In this document: positions 26,970-34,914 of the stretch, in pieces
How positions within the stretch are numbered: the first letter of the stretch is position 1
How the letters are laid out: every line of letters starts with the position of its first letter
Source: Lysinibacillus sphaericus
GTDB taxonomy: Bacteria; Bacillota; Bacilli; Bacillales_A; Planococcaceae
Length of the DNA stretch: 64,000 nucleotides
Direction of reading: 5' to 3'
NCBI RefSeq assembly: GCF_001629735.1
Contig: NZ_CP015224.1
Span: 2,666,001-2,730,000 of the forward strand
Notes under the pieces: model-generated
Seen by the model: only the letters and a program-made list of their open reading frames with translations
The model's database searches: none
Told to the model about the DNA's origin: nothing
Program-made: the position numbers and the translations under genes

Positions 26970-28451
26970 TTATATTTCGTATCGATATACTGTAGGTTCA
27001 AGATCCGAATAAATTAATTTTCCGTCCAATAAGTTATAAAGTTTGTATCCTACCTCATTTAGATGTGCATACATTTCTGTTGAAATCTCAATCTCTAATC
27101 CTGTTGAATTGTCTTGGATTACAAATGACGACATATCTCCAAAGTAGAAGACAGCACTGACTTCATTAGTTCCTTTCACTGCATCCACACAATGTAATGG
27201 ATAACCAAAGAATGTATACTTTACCCCAGCCTCTGAATTTTCCAATGTCTTCAGTGCTGCTTCTCCGTTCGGTAATGTAATCGTTTCTGCCAACTCTAGC
27301 CCTGCATCGTTAACAAACCAGCGTGCATTGTTTCGCACCGCTGTTGAAGGTTTTTTTGATAAATCGCGTAAAGCTTTATTATTATCAGTGCCTTCACCTG
27401 TAAAAACAACAGCTCGATTATACAAAGATCCTTCGTTATATGCTGCACCGGTACCGTTAAACATAAAATTAATTTCCTTCTTCACATATTCTTTCTTCAT
27501 GACGTTTAAAATTAAATCTGCAACATTCACATTCATTTTTAATAAACGTTTTTTAATTCGAGATAACGAGTCAAATTCAACTGGATTTAATATTTCTGCC
27601 TTCAAGCCGATCGAGTTGACAGGGATTGTTTCTGTACGTTCAATAGCATTTACATGTACTTGCACATCTGAGCTATCTATTAAAACCGGATACTGTAATT
27701 GTTCGTCTAAAGGTACGACTGTACCAAATTTACGTAACAAGTTTTCCTGTTCTGTATAGCCAATAATTTCATTTGCAATAACCGTAGGAACTAATACTTT
27801 TCCGTTTTTAAAATCAATTCCTAGCGAGCGAAGTTCATCTGAAAGAATTTTCCCCGCTAAATAGTTACCAAATTTTTTGCGTGTTTCATTATTTTGTTGT
27901 ACCATTTTTCTCATTAGATAATTTCCTCCTGTGTATTCCACATTTTCTGCACTTCGTGTCAAACTAACTTCCGTATCTTCATAAGCTGGTATCGTTACAA
28001 TCGATACTTCATATAGTTCTACTTCATGGATTGTTCGTAATGAAGGAACTACTGAATGATCCCAAGACTCGTCCACAATTCTAAAACCAAAAGAACATTG
28101 AGAAATGTCACCACGCTCCATCAATGCAATTAAATCAGTCCCATCTGTTGTGTTAGGGAGATCCACTTCAAATTTCAATCCATGCTGATCTTCTTCTAAC
28201 TTCAATGTCCCTGATTTCGTGCGGCCTAAAATTTTCTCCCAGTTATGATTCATCAAGCAGCACACGTCATTTCCTGTAGCTAATGCCCGTTTAAACGCTC
28301 CTGGCGCAATTACCTCTTTAAACATATCTCCTATATCTGTAGGGGAATTAAATACAGCCGCATAACCTACCGCAACATTCCCATTTCCCTCTTTTTTAGA
28401 TCGAGTTGTAATTTGTACATTTTTCATTGCTCGTCTTTCGTTTACTTTCAC
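26970..28451 (-). CDS. Fused HK97-type prohead protease and major capsid protein
   Basis: One intact 493-residue frame. Residues about 10-168 are a U35 prohead protease: VAVGYAAVFNSPTD, catalytic H69 in LMNHNWEKILGRT and S120 in QCSFGFRI, then HEVELYEVSIVTIPAY. After a linker of only about 15-20 residues, 185-493 is an HK97-fold major capsid protein (GKVLVPTVIANEII, FMFNGTGAAYNEGSLY, GYPLHCVDAV, FYFGDMSSFVI). There is no room for a long delta/scaffold region. Start is GTG 28451 (AGGTG upstream) or ATG 28427. It is the only virion gene in the island. Confidence 0.92.
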   Translation of the reverse strand: MKVNERRAMKNVQITTRSKKEGNGNVAVGYAAVFNSPTDIGDMFKEVIAPGAFKRALATGNDVCCLMNHNWEKILGRTKSGTLKLEEDQHGLKFEVDLPNTTDGTDLIALMERGDISQCSFGFRIVDESWDHSVVPSLRTIHEVELYEVSIVTIPAYEDTEVSLTRSAENVEYTGGNYLMRKMVQQNNETRKKFGNYLAGKILSDELRSLGIDFKNGKVLVPTVIANEIIGYTEQENLLRKFGTVVPLDEQLQYPVLIDSSDVQVHVNAIERTETIPVNSIGLKAEILNPVEFDSLSRIKKRLLKMNVNVADLILNVMKKEYVKKEINFMFNGTGAAYNEGSLYNRAVVFTGEGTDNNKALRDLSKKPSTAVRNNARWFVNDAGLELAETITLPNGEAALKTLENSEAGVKYTFFGYPLHCVDAVKGTNEVSAVFYFGDMSSFVIQDNSTGLEIEISTEMYAHLNEVGYKLYNLLDGKLIYSDLEPTVYRYEI

Positions 28452-28881
28452 ATAAGCACCTACTTCTTATTTGATTATTTTTTAACTTGAATCTTTCTCT
28501 TTTGTACTGAACAATAGATATTTTTACCCTTCGATTAAGTGTTAATGAATTGAATCGAAAATAATTAGCCACATTCAACTTCACCTCCTTTCAGCATGAG
28601 GACATACTTTGTCACAATGGTGTACTGTGACAAGATGTGACAAAATGGCACAGACCCTGTAAGTAGCATGAAACCAGGGTTATATATTGCTTACAGACTT
28701 TGTCACACTAAAATTTTTTCAAAAATTAATTTTGAGGCGCGCAATTACATGCTCATACGGTCTACAGGAAAATGGACAAAAAATTAATTTGGTAGGGGGG
28801 CTACCAACCAAGTGTGACAAAAAAATAAAAGCCCACCACACACCATTGCTGGAATGTAATGAGCTTCGTGAGCTTCTAATG
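28452..28881. promoter_or_regulatory. Regulatory region upstream of the capsid gene
   Basis: A 430-bp region between com and capsid. TGTGACAA or its complement occurs five times (28609, 28626, 28636, 28700, 28813). On the minus strand GTGACA (28706-28701), a 16-bp spacer and TATAAC (28684-28679) form a promoter candidate whose -35 overlaps one motif copy. Downstream, AAAGGAGGTGA at 28591-28581 precedes a ten-codon ORF at 28574-28542. Confidence 0.55.
28789..28807 (-). terminator. Hairpin after com, likely terminator
   Basis: TTGGTAG / CTACCAA perfect 7-bp stem with a five-base C loop on the minus strand, followed by ATTAATTTTTT. A protein-binding RNA hairpin is an alternative. Confidence 0.5.
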
Positions 28882-29025
28882 TTATTTAGCTTTGTAACGG
28901 TTGATTGCTTTACAGCGCGTGCATTGTATTTCTAAATCACATTGACTTAGCGGTGTTCCAGCTTCATGTTCTTTAGCAGCTTTAAGTAATAGCTTTCCAC
29001 ATTTCGTACAACGTATTTCATTCAT
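28882..29025 (-). CDS. Com-like zinc-finger protein, 47 residues
   Basis: Reads MNEIRCTKCGKLLLK near the start and ends CTRCKAINRYKAK. Four cysteines (C6, C9, C35, C38) and the pattern CxxC-GKLL...C-I-Q-CxRCK match the Mu Com family of small zinc-finger translational regulators. The ATG overlaps the stop of the upstream regulator gene (ATGAATGA), so translation is coupled. Com activates mom translation in phage Mu; here a target is unknown. Confidence 0.8.
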   Translation of the reverse strand: MNEIRCTKCGKLLLKAAKEHEAGTPLSQCDLEIQCTRCKAINRYKAK

Positions 29026-29374
29026 AATTCAATCCCTCACTTTTTAAGTATCTTGAAAACTTTGGATGAATTGCTCTAACATTATTCGGATGCATACCTA
29101 TTTGTTCGGCAACTTCTTCTAATGTGAACCCTTCAATGTATTTGTAATAAACAATTTTAGTCATTCTCGAATTACTATTTCTCATAAACATTTTGTAACC
29201 TTCTAAGTCTTGTTGAAGGAATCCCAATTGTTTTGTAGCTACTTCACGTTTCTTTTGTTCGTATGATTCGTTATTAGCTGCTGATTCATAGTATTCAATT
29301 CTATTCATAAGATTATAAATATCGCCAATCATTCGAACCTGTATACTGAAATCCTCATCCACTTCGTTCGCCAT
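29018..29374 (-). CDS. Phage-type sigma-region-4-like regulator (ArpU/DUF1492-like)
   Basis: About 118 residues from ATG 29374 (MANEVDEDFSIQV) with AAGGGAAGATAGG upstream. The C-terminal half contains a sigma-70 region 4-like HTH (TKIVYYKYIEGFTLEEVAEQ, IGMHPNNVRAIHPKFSRYL). Such proteins control late transcription in Gram-positive phages and satellites. It is part of the tight leftward operon 30391-28882. Confidence 0.75.
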   Translation of the reverse strand: MANEVDEDFSIQVRMIGDIYNLMNRIEYYESAANNESYEQKKREVATKQLGFLQQDLEGYKMFMRNSNSRMTKIVYYKYIEGFTLEEVAEQIGMHPNNVRAIHPKFSRYLKSEGLNYE

Positions 29375-29378
29375 TAAC

Positions 29379-30020
29379 CTATCTTCCCTTCGCAAAGAGT
29401 TTTCTTAACTTCTCTTGACGCTTCATACGCTTACTCATATCTGGTCTTGGTACTATCTTTGGTGCTTCTCCATCTATAGTTGCGCTAACTTCTTTTGTCT
29501 TTTCTTCTGCTATTTGTTCATCATGCCAATAACGTTCACTGATCATTGTTAGATTTCTAATAACAGTATTCCTTAAAGTTTCGTAGTCTACCTTCTGAGA
29601 CTGCTCAAAATAATGTATAAACAACTCACTATCTTCCACACTTATTAATTCACATATCTCATTGAAACGCTTATATTGAAGCCTAATACGTTCTATACGT
29701 TTCTTATACGCAGCCTTCTCATCGATAATCATTAAGGCAAGTGTATCTGTTCTATTTGAAAAAGGATCATCGTTATCACAAGAAGAAATGCCATAACTAA
29801 ATTCGTACAACTGGGCAAAGTGTGCTGCTTGTTTCTTCTCTAAATAGTTTGCTAGCTTATTAGCTTGGGCATCCATCCACAACGAATACATAAACTTTCT
29901 TACTTTATGTTCTAGTTCTGAAATGAAAGTATCTGAATTACTTTCAATCTCATAGGGTGTGTCAGCTGTAATGAGTGCTAATTGTTCACCGAAAGCTTCC
30001 GAAATAATGGTTTGATTCAT
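29379..30020 (-). CDS. Hypothetical satellite protein, about 213 residues
   Basis: Start taken at ATG 30020 (MNQTIISEAFGE); an in-frame TTG at 30050 is possible. Helix-rich and charged, with a Lys/Arg-rich C-terminus (SKRMKRQEKLRKLFAKGR). No recognised domain. It lies between two sigma-region-4-like regulators in one operon, so a role in satellite transcription or replication is plausible only by context. Confidence 0.65.
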   Translation of the reverse strand: MNQTIISEAFGEQLALITADTPYEIESNSDTFISELEHKVRKFMYSLWMDAQANKLANYLEKKQAAHFAQLYEFSYGISSCDNDDPFSNRTDTLALMIIDEKAAYKKRIERIRLQYKRFNEICELISVEDSELFIHYFEQSQKVDYETLRNTVIRNLTMISERYWHDEQIAEEKTKEVSATIDGEAPKIVPRPDMSKRMKRQEKLRKLFAKGR

Positions 30021-30040
30021 GCAACACACCATCCTCTCAA

Positions 30041-30391
30041 TTAAGCCCAACCAACACGTTTAGCTGTTTTATAAATCAACCAATTATGCAATTTCAATAC
30101 TTTGTTTCGAGAAATGAAAAGCCGATCTGCGATCACTTCCCAATCACTAGCTAGTCCATCTTTGAACCAATATCTCATATCGATAATTGTTTTTAAGTCC
30201 TCATCTACTTCTTTGTAAATTGACTCAATTGCATTTGTAATAATAGAAATTCTTTGCAAAAATATGTCTTCTGAAGAGTCGAGACCGCTATTTCCATATT
30301 CGTGTTCACGTTGTTTCATACGGTGCTTATTTGCTTTGTAATTCTTCCAATAACTTGATAAAACATCTATTTCAAACTTTGCTAATATCAT
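30041..30391 (-). CDS. ArpU-like late transcription regulator
   Basis: About 116 residues from ATG 30391, after GGAGGGAA. The C-terminal region (KTIIDMRYWFKDGLASDWEV, then IADRLFISRNKVLKLHNWLI) is a sigma-region-4-like HTH as in ArpU and related phage regulators. It is the first gene left of the putative origin and heads the operon running to com. Confidence 0.75.
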   Translation of the reverse strand: MILAKFEIDVLSSYWKNYKANKHRMKQREHEYGNSGLDSSEDIFLQRISIITNAIESIYKEVDEDLKTIIDMRYWFKDGLASDWEVIADRLFISRNKVLKLHNWLIYKTAKRVGWA

Positions 30392-30442
30392 GACAATTCC
30401 CTCCACAATATATGTTACTTTTTAATTCAATTTGGACATGTC

Positions 30443-30733
30443 TTGGTACCCTTCCATACTTTATATGCTATGTGGTACCTTATTTGGTACCTTATAAACC
30501 CTTATATGCCAACACTTCATAGCTAACAGTACCAAAAGTACCTAGTACCAAAAAGAAAATAGGATATATATAAACACGTACAAAATAGCTAAACTACTTT
30601 TTCTCTCATCATATATATTTTTCTTGGTACTCTTGGTACTTTTGGTACTAATACTGTATAAGCCTTGATATCAGGGGTTTTAAAAGAGTACCAAAAATAA
30701 TATTAATTCTTTCTAATGTGGTACTCATGGTAC
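30443..30733. other. Iteron cluster flanking AT-rich DNA: putative replication origin
   Basis: GGTAC/GTACC units recur about twelve times, mostly as TTGGTAC or GTACCAA. One arm covers 30443-30551 and the other 30624-30733, with 70 bp of AT-rich DNA between them. Three copies at 30624, 30633 and 30642, and two at 30719 and 30728, are phased at 9 bp. The cluster starts 3 bp past the replicase stop. SaPI origins have this structure and position. It also fills the 344-bp gap between genes. Confidence 0.75.
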
Positions 30734-30735
30734 AG

Positions 30736-33321
30736 CTAACCCTTTTCCTCAAAATTAAAGCCTAACTCTTCAATAATTTTCGGTTGAATTGCTACACCTC
30801 TAAATTTCCTCCCCTTATGTTTAATTTGTTGATAGTCAACCACACTGCCATTATTAATACTCTCAATGCAAATACCTCTACGAAGCCATTCATTACGAAT
30901 AGTGTTTTGTTCCGACTTAAGAAAATCCTTTAAGTAACTTGGCAAAAGATAAATGGTACCATTCTTATATACTGCCTTCGTCACACTGTGTGGCAGATAT
31001 TCGCCATATACAGCCCCTCTATCCGCATCTAAATCAGATAATATCGCCTCCAACAACTGCATAGGTTTATCTACAGCTTTATTTTCGGCATTTAACTCAT
31101 CAAACAAACGATAAAGCTGAAACAAGTCAATTTCCAAATTAAAAAACTCATTTAATAATCTACCTGTATAAACAATTGCAGCATAATATCTTGCAATTCT
31201 ACTTATAACCTCATTGCCTTGGGATTTCTTTTGAAATATGTCGTTATATTCACTAAAGTATTGAAGCACAGTATTTTTCTTTTCATTCCAATGACTTACA
31301 AATTCTAAACCTATTGAACCGTAGTAGTTTTCAATAGCATTATATAAATTGCTGAAAAACTGATAATTCTCACCTTCGAATGGTAAGCCTGTAATGGGCA
31401 ATATCCTGGCAGCTACACCGCCAGCACGTTCAGCGTAATCGTTTAGCGAATCCTCTCCTGTCGATAGCAATAGATTCCCCCATGTAAATTCACGTTGAGA
31501 TCCACTGATTGAACCACGCCCTTTTGATCTACCACCACTAAAAGCATATATAAAGCCCTGTAACTGCTTTTCATCTGCTTTTCTAGTATCATCAAGAATA
31601 ATAGGGAAACTATTTAAAAATGACGCTTTCCTCTCTGCTGCCACTTTGGTCAAACTCCATTCTGATACTAAATGCTCAGTACCCCATACACTTGCACAAG
31701 CCCTTAAAACCGTTGTCTTACCCTGAGATGTCACACCCGATAAATCAATAATGAATGGCTTCATTTTCAAATCTTGAAGTAAGATTGACGTAAATGACGC
31801 TAATACCATTAACAAAGCTTTTGGATGTTTCTTAATGGGCTTAAACACGTTTTCAATCCATTCATTACTTGTACCCGATGATTGAAAGGCTTCTAATAAT
31901 TGCTTTTCACCAATATCAGGCGGTAAAATTGTTACATTATCAGCTTTTAATGGATGTACAAAAGTATTTTTTATATGGCCAAGCCTCTCTACCAGGTGCT
32001 CATGGTCTAAATGATTCACCATGTTCAATCTATCGAAGTAAGTAATTAAGTGTTTGGCATTGTTATCTGTAACAGCCAATGATTTATATGAAAGCTTCAA
32101 TAATTCCTTTTTTATAGCAAGGTCTCCAGCGGGTATAACTTCTTTATATCCCCTGCCCTTATCAGACCAAGCTAGTTCATGATATAACTGTGAAAATTCT
32201 ACATTCATGAATGATCGAGTGATAATCGGTGTTTGACGGCATATTAATATTTCGATTTCTTCCACTTCACCATTTCGATCTTTCTTCTCAAGGATGTTAT
32301 ACAAGCAGCCATTTTTAGAAATATAACCTTTTGGGAAAATCAATGAATCAATTTCTTGTGCCAGTAATTCATTCTTGTTTGCATATTCTGAAACGGTTTC
32401 CTTTTTAGTAGAAATAGCTTTTATTAGTGTTATTTCACCATATAATAATTCACCTCTACGCTCGTCCCATTTATCACGCATCAAACCTGACTGTCTAAAC
32501 ATCCGATCCATTTTCCAAAAATCTTTATTACACCAAAAAGCAAGATAATTACACAGTGACAAATCCGTTGACGAATGATCATTATCAATAATTAATTCTC
32601 CACGATACATTGCTTGTATTTTTTCACCTTGTTTTGAATTAAACATACGCTGCCATGTTACAGAATCCTCTTCCTTGTTTGCTACACCTTGTGGAATGAT
32701 TACATTTGCAAATGCAGCCATTTCATCACGAGTAAAATAAGTTTCTAAAAGTTTGGCTACTTCATCCGTTCGTTCTTGAATCTCATTTCCGTTTTCTCTA
32801 TCTCCTGTGAAGGTAAAATAACGGCCATACGAATAAATTTCTATACCGTATTTCGAGCTCTTTTTACCTGTACCACTTACCCAATCAGGCATCTTACCTT
32901 TCACAATTAAATGAACTCCAGTTTTACTGGGTGAAAACTCTGTATATGAATCTAGTGAATCTATTACACTAGTTGCTACCTCATTGAATACTCCGTTTTC
33001 GTAGCAATTATCAATATCAATTCCGATGTATTCATCATTCTGTGTAAACATAAAACCTATGCCATTATATCTACCTGTCCTTGCTGCTGTTACTGCATCT
33101 ACAAAAGAACTCCATGTATTAGCGTCGTTTGAACGTGCTTCACCGCCATTCACGTTATAAGGTATCTTAGTATTTTTGCCATCACGTGACTCTAATCTCC
33201 ATACGATCCAATTGTTAAGCTGTTGGAGCTCAATTGGAATGTCATTATAAGAATCTGTTTTCAGTTGTGAAAGTGTAAATTCAGTTTGTTCTATTTCAAA
33301 AATTTGTTGGCTCTGCAACAT
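30736..33321 (-). CDS. Primase-helicase replicase (PrimPol plus DUF927-type ATPase)
   Basis: An 861-residue two-domain protein. Residues about 25-200 are an archaeo-eukaryotic-type primase/polymerase: NWIVWRLE, TKIPYNVNGG, catalytic GIDIDN (D102, D104) and TGVHLIVKG with H138. The C-terminal half is a DUF927/superfamily 3-like helicase with Walker A GVTSQGKTT (529-537) and Walker B FPIILDD (572-578). It would recognise the adjacent iterons and drive autonomous replication of the excised element. Start follows GAAGGTGA. One 18-bp repeat lies 46-63 bp upstream. Confidence 0.92.
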   Translation of the reverse strand: MLQSQQIFEIEQTEFTLSQLKTDSYNDIPIELQQLNNWIVWRLESRDGKNTKIPYNVNGGEARSNDANTWSSFVDAVTAARTGRYNGIGFMFTQNDEYIGIDIDNCYENGVFNEVATSVIDSLDSYTEFSPSKTGVHLIVKGKMPDWVSGTGKKSSKYGIEIYSYGRYFTFTGDRENGNEIQERTDEVAKLLETYFTRDEMAAFANVIIPQGVANKEEDSVTWQRMFNSKQGEKIQAMYRGELIIDNDHSSTDLSLCNYLAFWCNKDFWKMDRMFRQSGLMRDKWDERRGELLYGEITLIKAISTKKETVSEYANKNELLAQEIDSLIFPKGYISKNGCLYNILEKKDRNGEVEEIEILICRQTPIITRSFMNVEFSQLYHELAWSDKGRGYKEVIPAGDLAIKKELLKLSYKSLAVTDNNAKHLITYFDRLNMVNHLDHEHLVERLGHIKNTFVHPLKADNVTILPPDIGEKQLLEAFQSSGTSNEWIENVFKPIKKHPKALLMVLASFTSILLQDLKMKPFIIDLSGVTSQGKTTVLRACASVWGTEHLVSEWSLTKVAAERKASFLNSFPIILDDTRKADEKQLQGFIYAFSGGRSKGRGSISGSQREFTWGNLLLSTGEDSLNDYAERAGGVAARILPITGLPFEGENYQFFSNLYNAIENYYGSIGLEFVSHWNEKKNTVLQYFSEYNDIFQKKSQGNEVISRIARYYAAIVYTGRLLNEFFNLEIDLFQLYRLFDELNAENKAVDKPMQLLEAILSDLDADRGAVYGEYLPHSVTKAVYKNGTIYLLPSYLKDFLKSEQNTIRNEWLRRGICIESINNGSVVDYQQIKHKGRKFRGVAIQPKIIEELGFNFEEKG

Positions 33322-33366
33322 TCATTGTCACCTTCTTTCAAAGCCACATCACGTTGGGAATTACCC

Positions 33367-33384
33367 CCTGTACACACGCTCGCC
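33367..33384 (+). repeat. 18-bp dispersed repeat, copy 2
   Basis: CCTGTACACACGCTCGCC in the 76-bp gap between the DUF771-like gene and the replicase start, identical to copy 1 and one base different from copy 3. Confidence 0.8.
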
Positions 33385-33397
33385 AAGTTGTGTATTT

Positions 33398-33667
33398 TTA
33401 CCATTCTGAAACTATTTCATCTATCACTTGAATCAGTGGCTTATACTTCCACCACCTCTTCTTTCTGCGTCTTACCTCCAGTACCTTAACACGCGGATCA
33501 CGCAAAAATTCATCTTCAATATAGCGTTCGCTCATACACAGAAGTTCTGACATTTTTTTTAAATCCACTAAGAAAAAAATTTCTCTAACTTCTTCATCAA
33601 GCCGCATCTTTATGTATTGTTGAATGGCTTGTTTATCAATATTCACCTCAATGTTTGCAGGAATCAT
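33398..33667 (-). CDS. DUF771/excisionase-like DNA-binding protein (right copy)
   Basis: An 89-residue protein (MIPANIEVNIDKQAIQQYIK). The second half (MSELLCMSERYIEDEFLRDPRVKVLEVRRRKKRWWKY, landmarks only) is a winged-HTH-like DNA-binding segment as in DUF771/AlpA/Xis proteins. It overlaps the Cro-like gene by 4 bp and precedes the replicase, the slot occupied by xis or alpA in PICIs. It likely controls excision and/or replication genes. Confidence 0.75.
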   Translation of the reverse strand: MIPANIEVNIDKQAIQQYIKMRLDEEVREIFFLVDLKKMSELLCMSERYIEDEFLRDPRVKVLEVRRRKKRWWKYKPLIQVIDEIVSEW

Positions 33668-33912
33668 TTCACAGCACCACTCTTTCGGTTGCTATCTACC
33701 AATCGCACTAAAAAAATTTCATCTATTTCTTTTCCTAATCCCTTAGCTATTTTACCAGCAACGATTGCAGACGGTTTTCTTCTTTTGTTTAAAACCTGTG
33801 ATAAGAATGCATGAGAAACACCTATACAACTTGAAAAACTACGCAATGTTTCACCTTTTAAAGCAATTTGAAGTTTGGTATCATTATTGTTTTTCAATTC
33901 AAATTCGAACAT
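33664..33912 (-). CDS. Cro-like HTH regulator
   Basis: An 82-residue HTH protein (KGETLRSFSSCIGVSHAFLS, QVLNKRRKPSAIVAGKIAKG). It is the first gene of the rightmost leftward operon, divergent from the repressor at 34045, the position of str/cro in satellites and phages. It would counter the repressor and help open the replication module. Confidence 0.85.
   Translation of the reverse strand: MFEFELKNNNDTKLQIALKGETLRSFSSCIGVSHAFLSQVLNKRRKPSAIVAGKIAKGLGKEIDEIFLVRLVDSNRKSGAVK
33687..33702 (+). promoter_or_regulatory. Operator-like element, copy inside the Cro-like gene
   Basis: GGTTGCTATCTACCAA, one mismatch from 33953-33968. Confidence 0.45.
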
Positions 33913-33952
33913 TATTTTTCACCTCACAATTTATCTATAAATCACATTTTAA

Positions 33953-33968
33953 GGTTGCTAGCTACCAA
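33953..33968 (+). promoter_or_regulatory. Operator-like palindrome in the repressor/Cro divergent promoter
   Basis: GGTTGCTAGCTACCAA, a near-palindrome (GGTnGCTAGCnACC) in the 132-bp divergent gap. It is repeated with one change at 33687. This is the likely site of the island repressor or the Cro-like protein. Confidence 0.55.
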
Positions 33969-34044
33969 AGTCAAGTCATTTGTTATTGACCAACAACCAA
34001 ATGGCATATATGATAAAGAAAAGCTAAATCAGCGAGGTGGAACA

Positions 34045-34857
34045 ATGATAGCAGAAACTTTTGGAGAAGTTATCAGCAATGCAAGAAAGGAAAAGAAACT
34101 TACATTAAGGGAAGCAGCAAAGAGGATTGGTATTTCACACCCCTACCTCTCACAATTGGAAAAAAATAAAAATAAGAATCCTTCATTTGAAATACTTTAT
34201 AAAATTGCATATGAATTAGATGTATCTTTTGGATACCTTAATTTATTAGCAGATATTGACACAGGTTTTACAGTCGATTCTTTTAATGCTAGCCAGCTAC
34301 AACTAATAAAAGATCTAAAAAACGAAAGTTTAAAGTGTAAAAACTATAACGAATTACTCGAAATGTACTCCTCTTATTTCGAAACGGAAGATAGTAAATC
34401 AGGTGGTGAGTATTTATTTAATTTCTTCGTAACAACTGAAGAAATTAAAAATAACATAAAAAATCAGTTACTAAGTATGGCGTTAAAAGATTTAAAGAAT
34501 TATGAGCCTAACTGGATGCCTGAAGGTCATCAAACTTCTGTTGTATCAGGTAAAAATGATGACGAAAAAGTATTCATGAATCCTTTAGTAAAAGAATTTG
34601 AGGAATCTGGCGGAGATATTACACATAAGATTACTTTTGCATTACCAGCTTATCAAAGCAGTACAGAAGACGGTATCACCCGGACACAATATATACCTTT
34701 TGAAAAAGCAGAAGAAACTTTTTTTGATATTGAAAAACTTTTAAACCTTAATTCAGAACTATTAAATTTTAGGGGAAGAAAATTAACTAATGAGGAGAAG
34801 CAAAGATTAATTAAGTCTATAGAGCTCATTACACTCTTAAACAATGATGAAGATTAA
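34045..34857 (+). CDS. Satellite repressor, XRE-family HTH (Stl-like position)
   Basis: Start at ATG 34045 (MIAETFGEVISNARK) after GAGGTGG; upstream in-frame sequence crosses the operator region. It has 270 residues with an N-terminal XRE HTH (LTLREAAKRIGISHPYLSQL). The C-terminal 170 residues show no S24/LexA Ser-Lys autoprotease motif, so classic RecA-driven self-cleavage is not expected. In SaPIs the equivalent Stl is removed by binding a helper-phage protein. It is followed directly by the integrase. Confidence 0.85.
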   Translation: MIAETFGEVISNARKEKKLTLREAAKRIGISHPYLSQLEKNKNKNPSFEILYKIAYELDVSFGYLNLLADIDTGFTVDSFNASQLQLIKDLKNESLKCKNYNELLEMYSSYFETEDSKSGGEYLFNFFVTTEEIKNNIKNQLLSMALKDLKNYEPNWMPEGHQTSVVSGKNDDEKVFMNPLVKEFEESGGDITHKITFALPAYQSSTEDGITRTQYIPFEKAEETFFDIEKLLNLNSELLNFRGRKLTNEEKQRLIKSIELITLLNNDED

Positions 34858-34873
34858 ATAACACTCACCTTTT

Positions 34874-34891
34874 CCTGTACACGCGCTCGCC
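34874..34891 (+). repeat. 18-bp dispersed repeat, copy 3
   Basis: CCTGTACACGCGCTCGCC, one mismatch from copies 1 and 2, ending 8 bp before the integrase ribosome-binding site. Confidence 0.8.
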
Positions 34892-34914
34892 AGCAACTGA
34901 AAGGAATGATAAAG

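Noticed and set aside
28396..28584. A 62-codon minus-strand ORF overlapping the capsid start
   Set aside because: Its GTG lies inside the AAAGGAGGTG sequence, leaving no spacing, and it overlaps the capsid gene by 56 bp. Composition is not protein-like.
30443..30733. Regulatory terminator cluster instead of origin
   Set aside because: GGTAC units are phased direct and inverted iterons around AT-rich DNA, not stem-loops followed by T runs.
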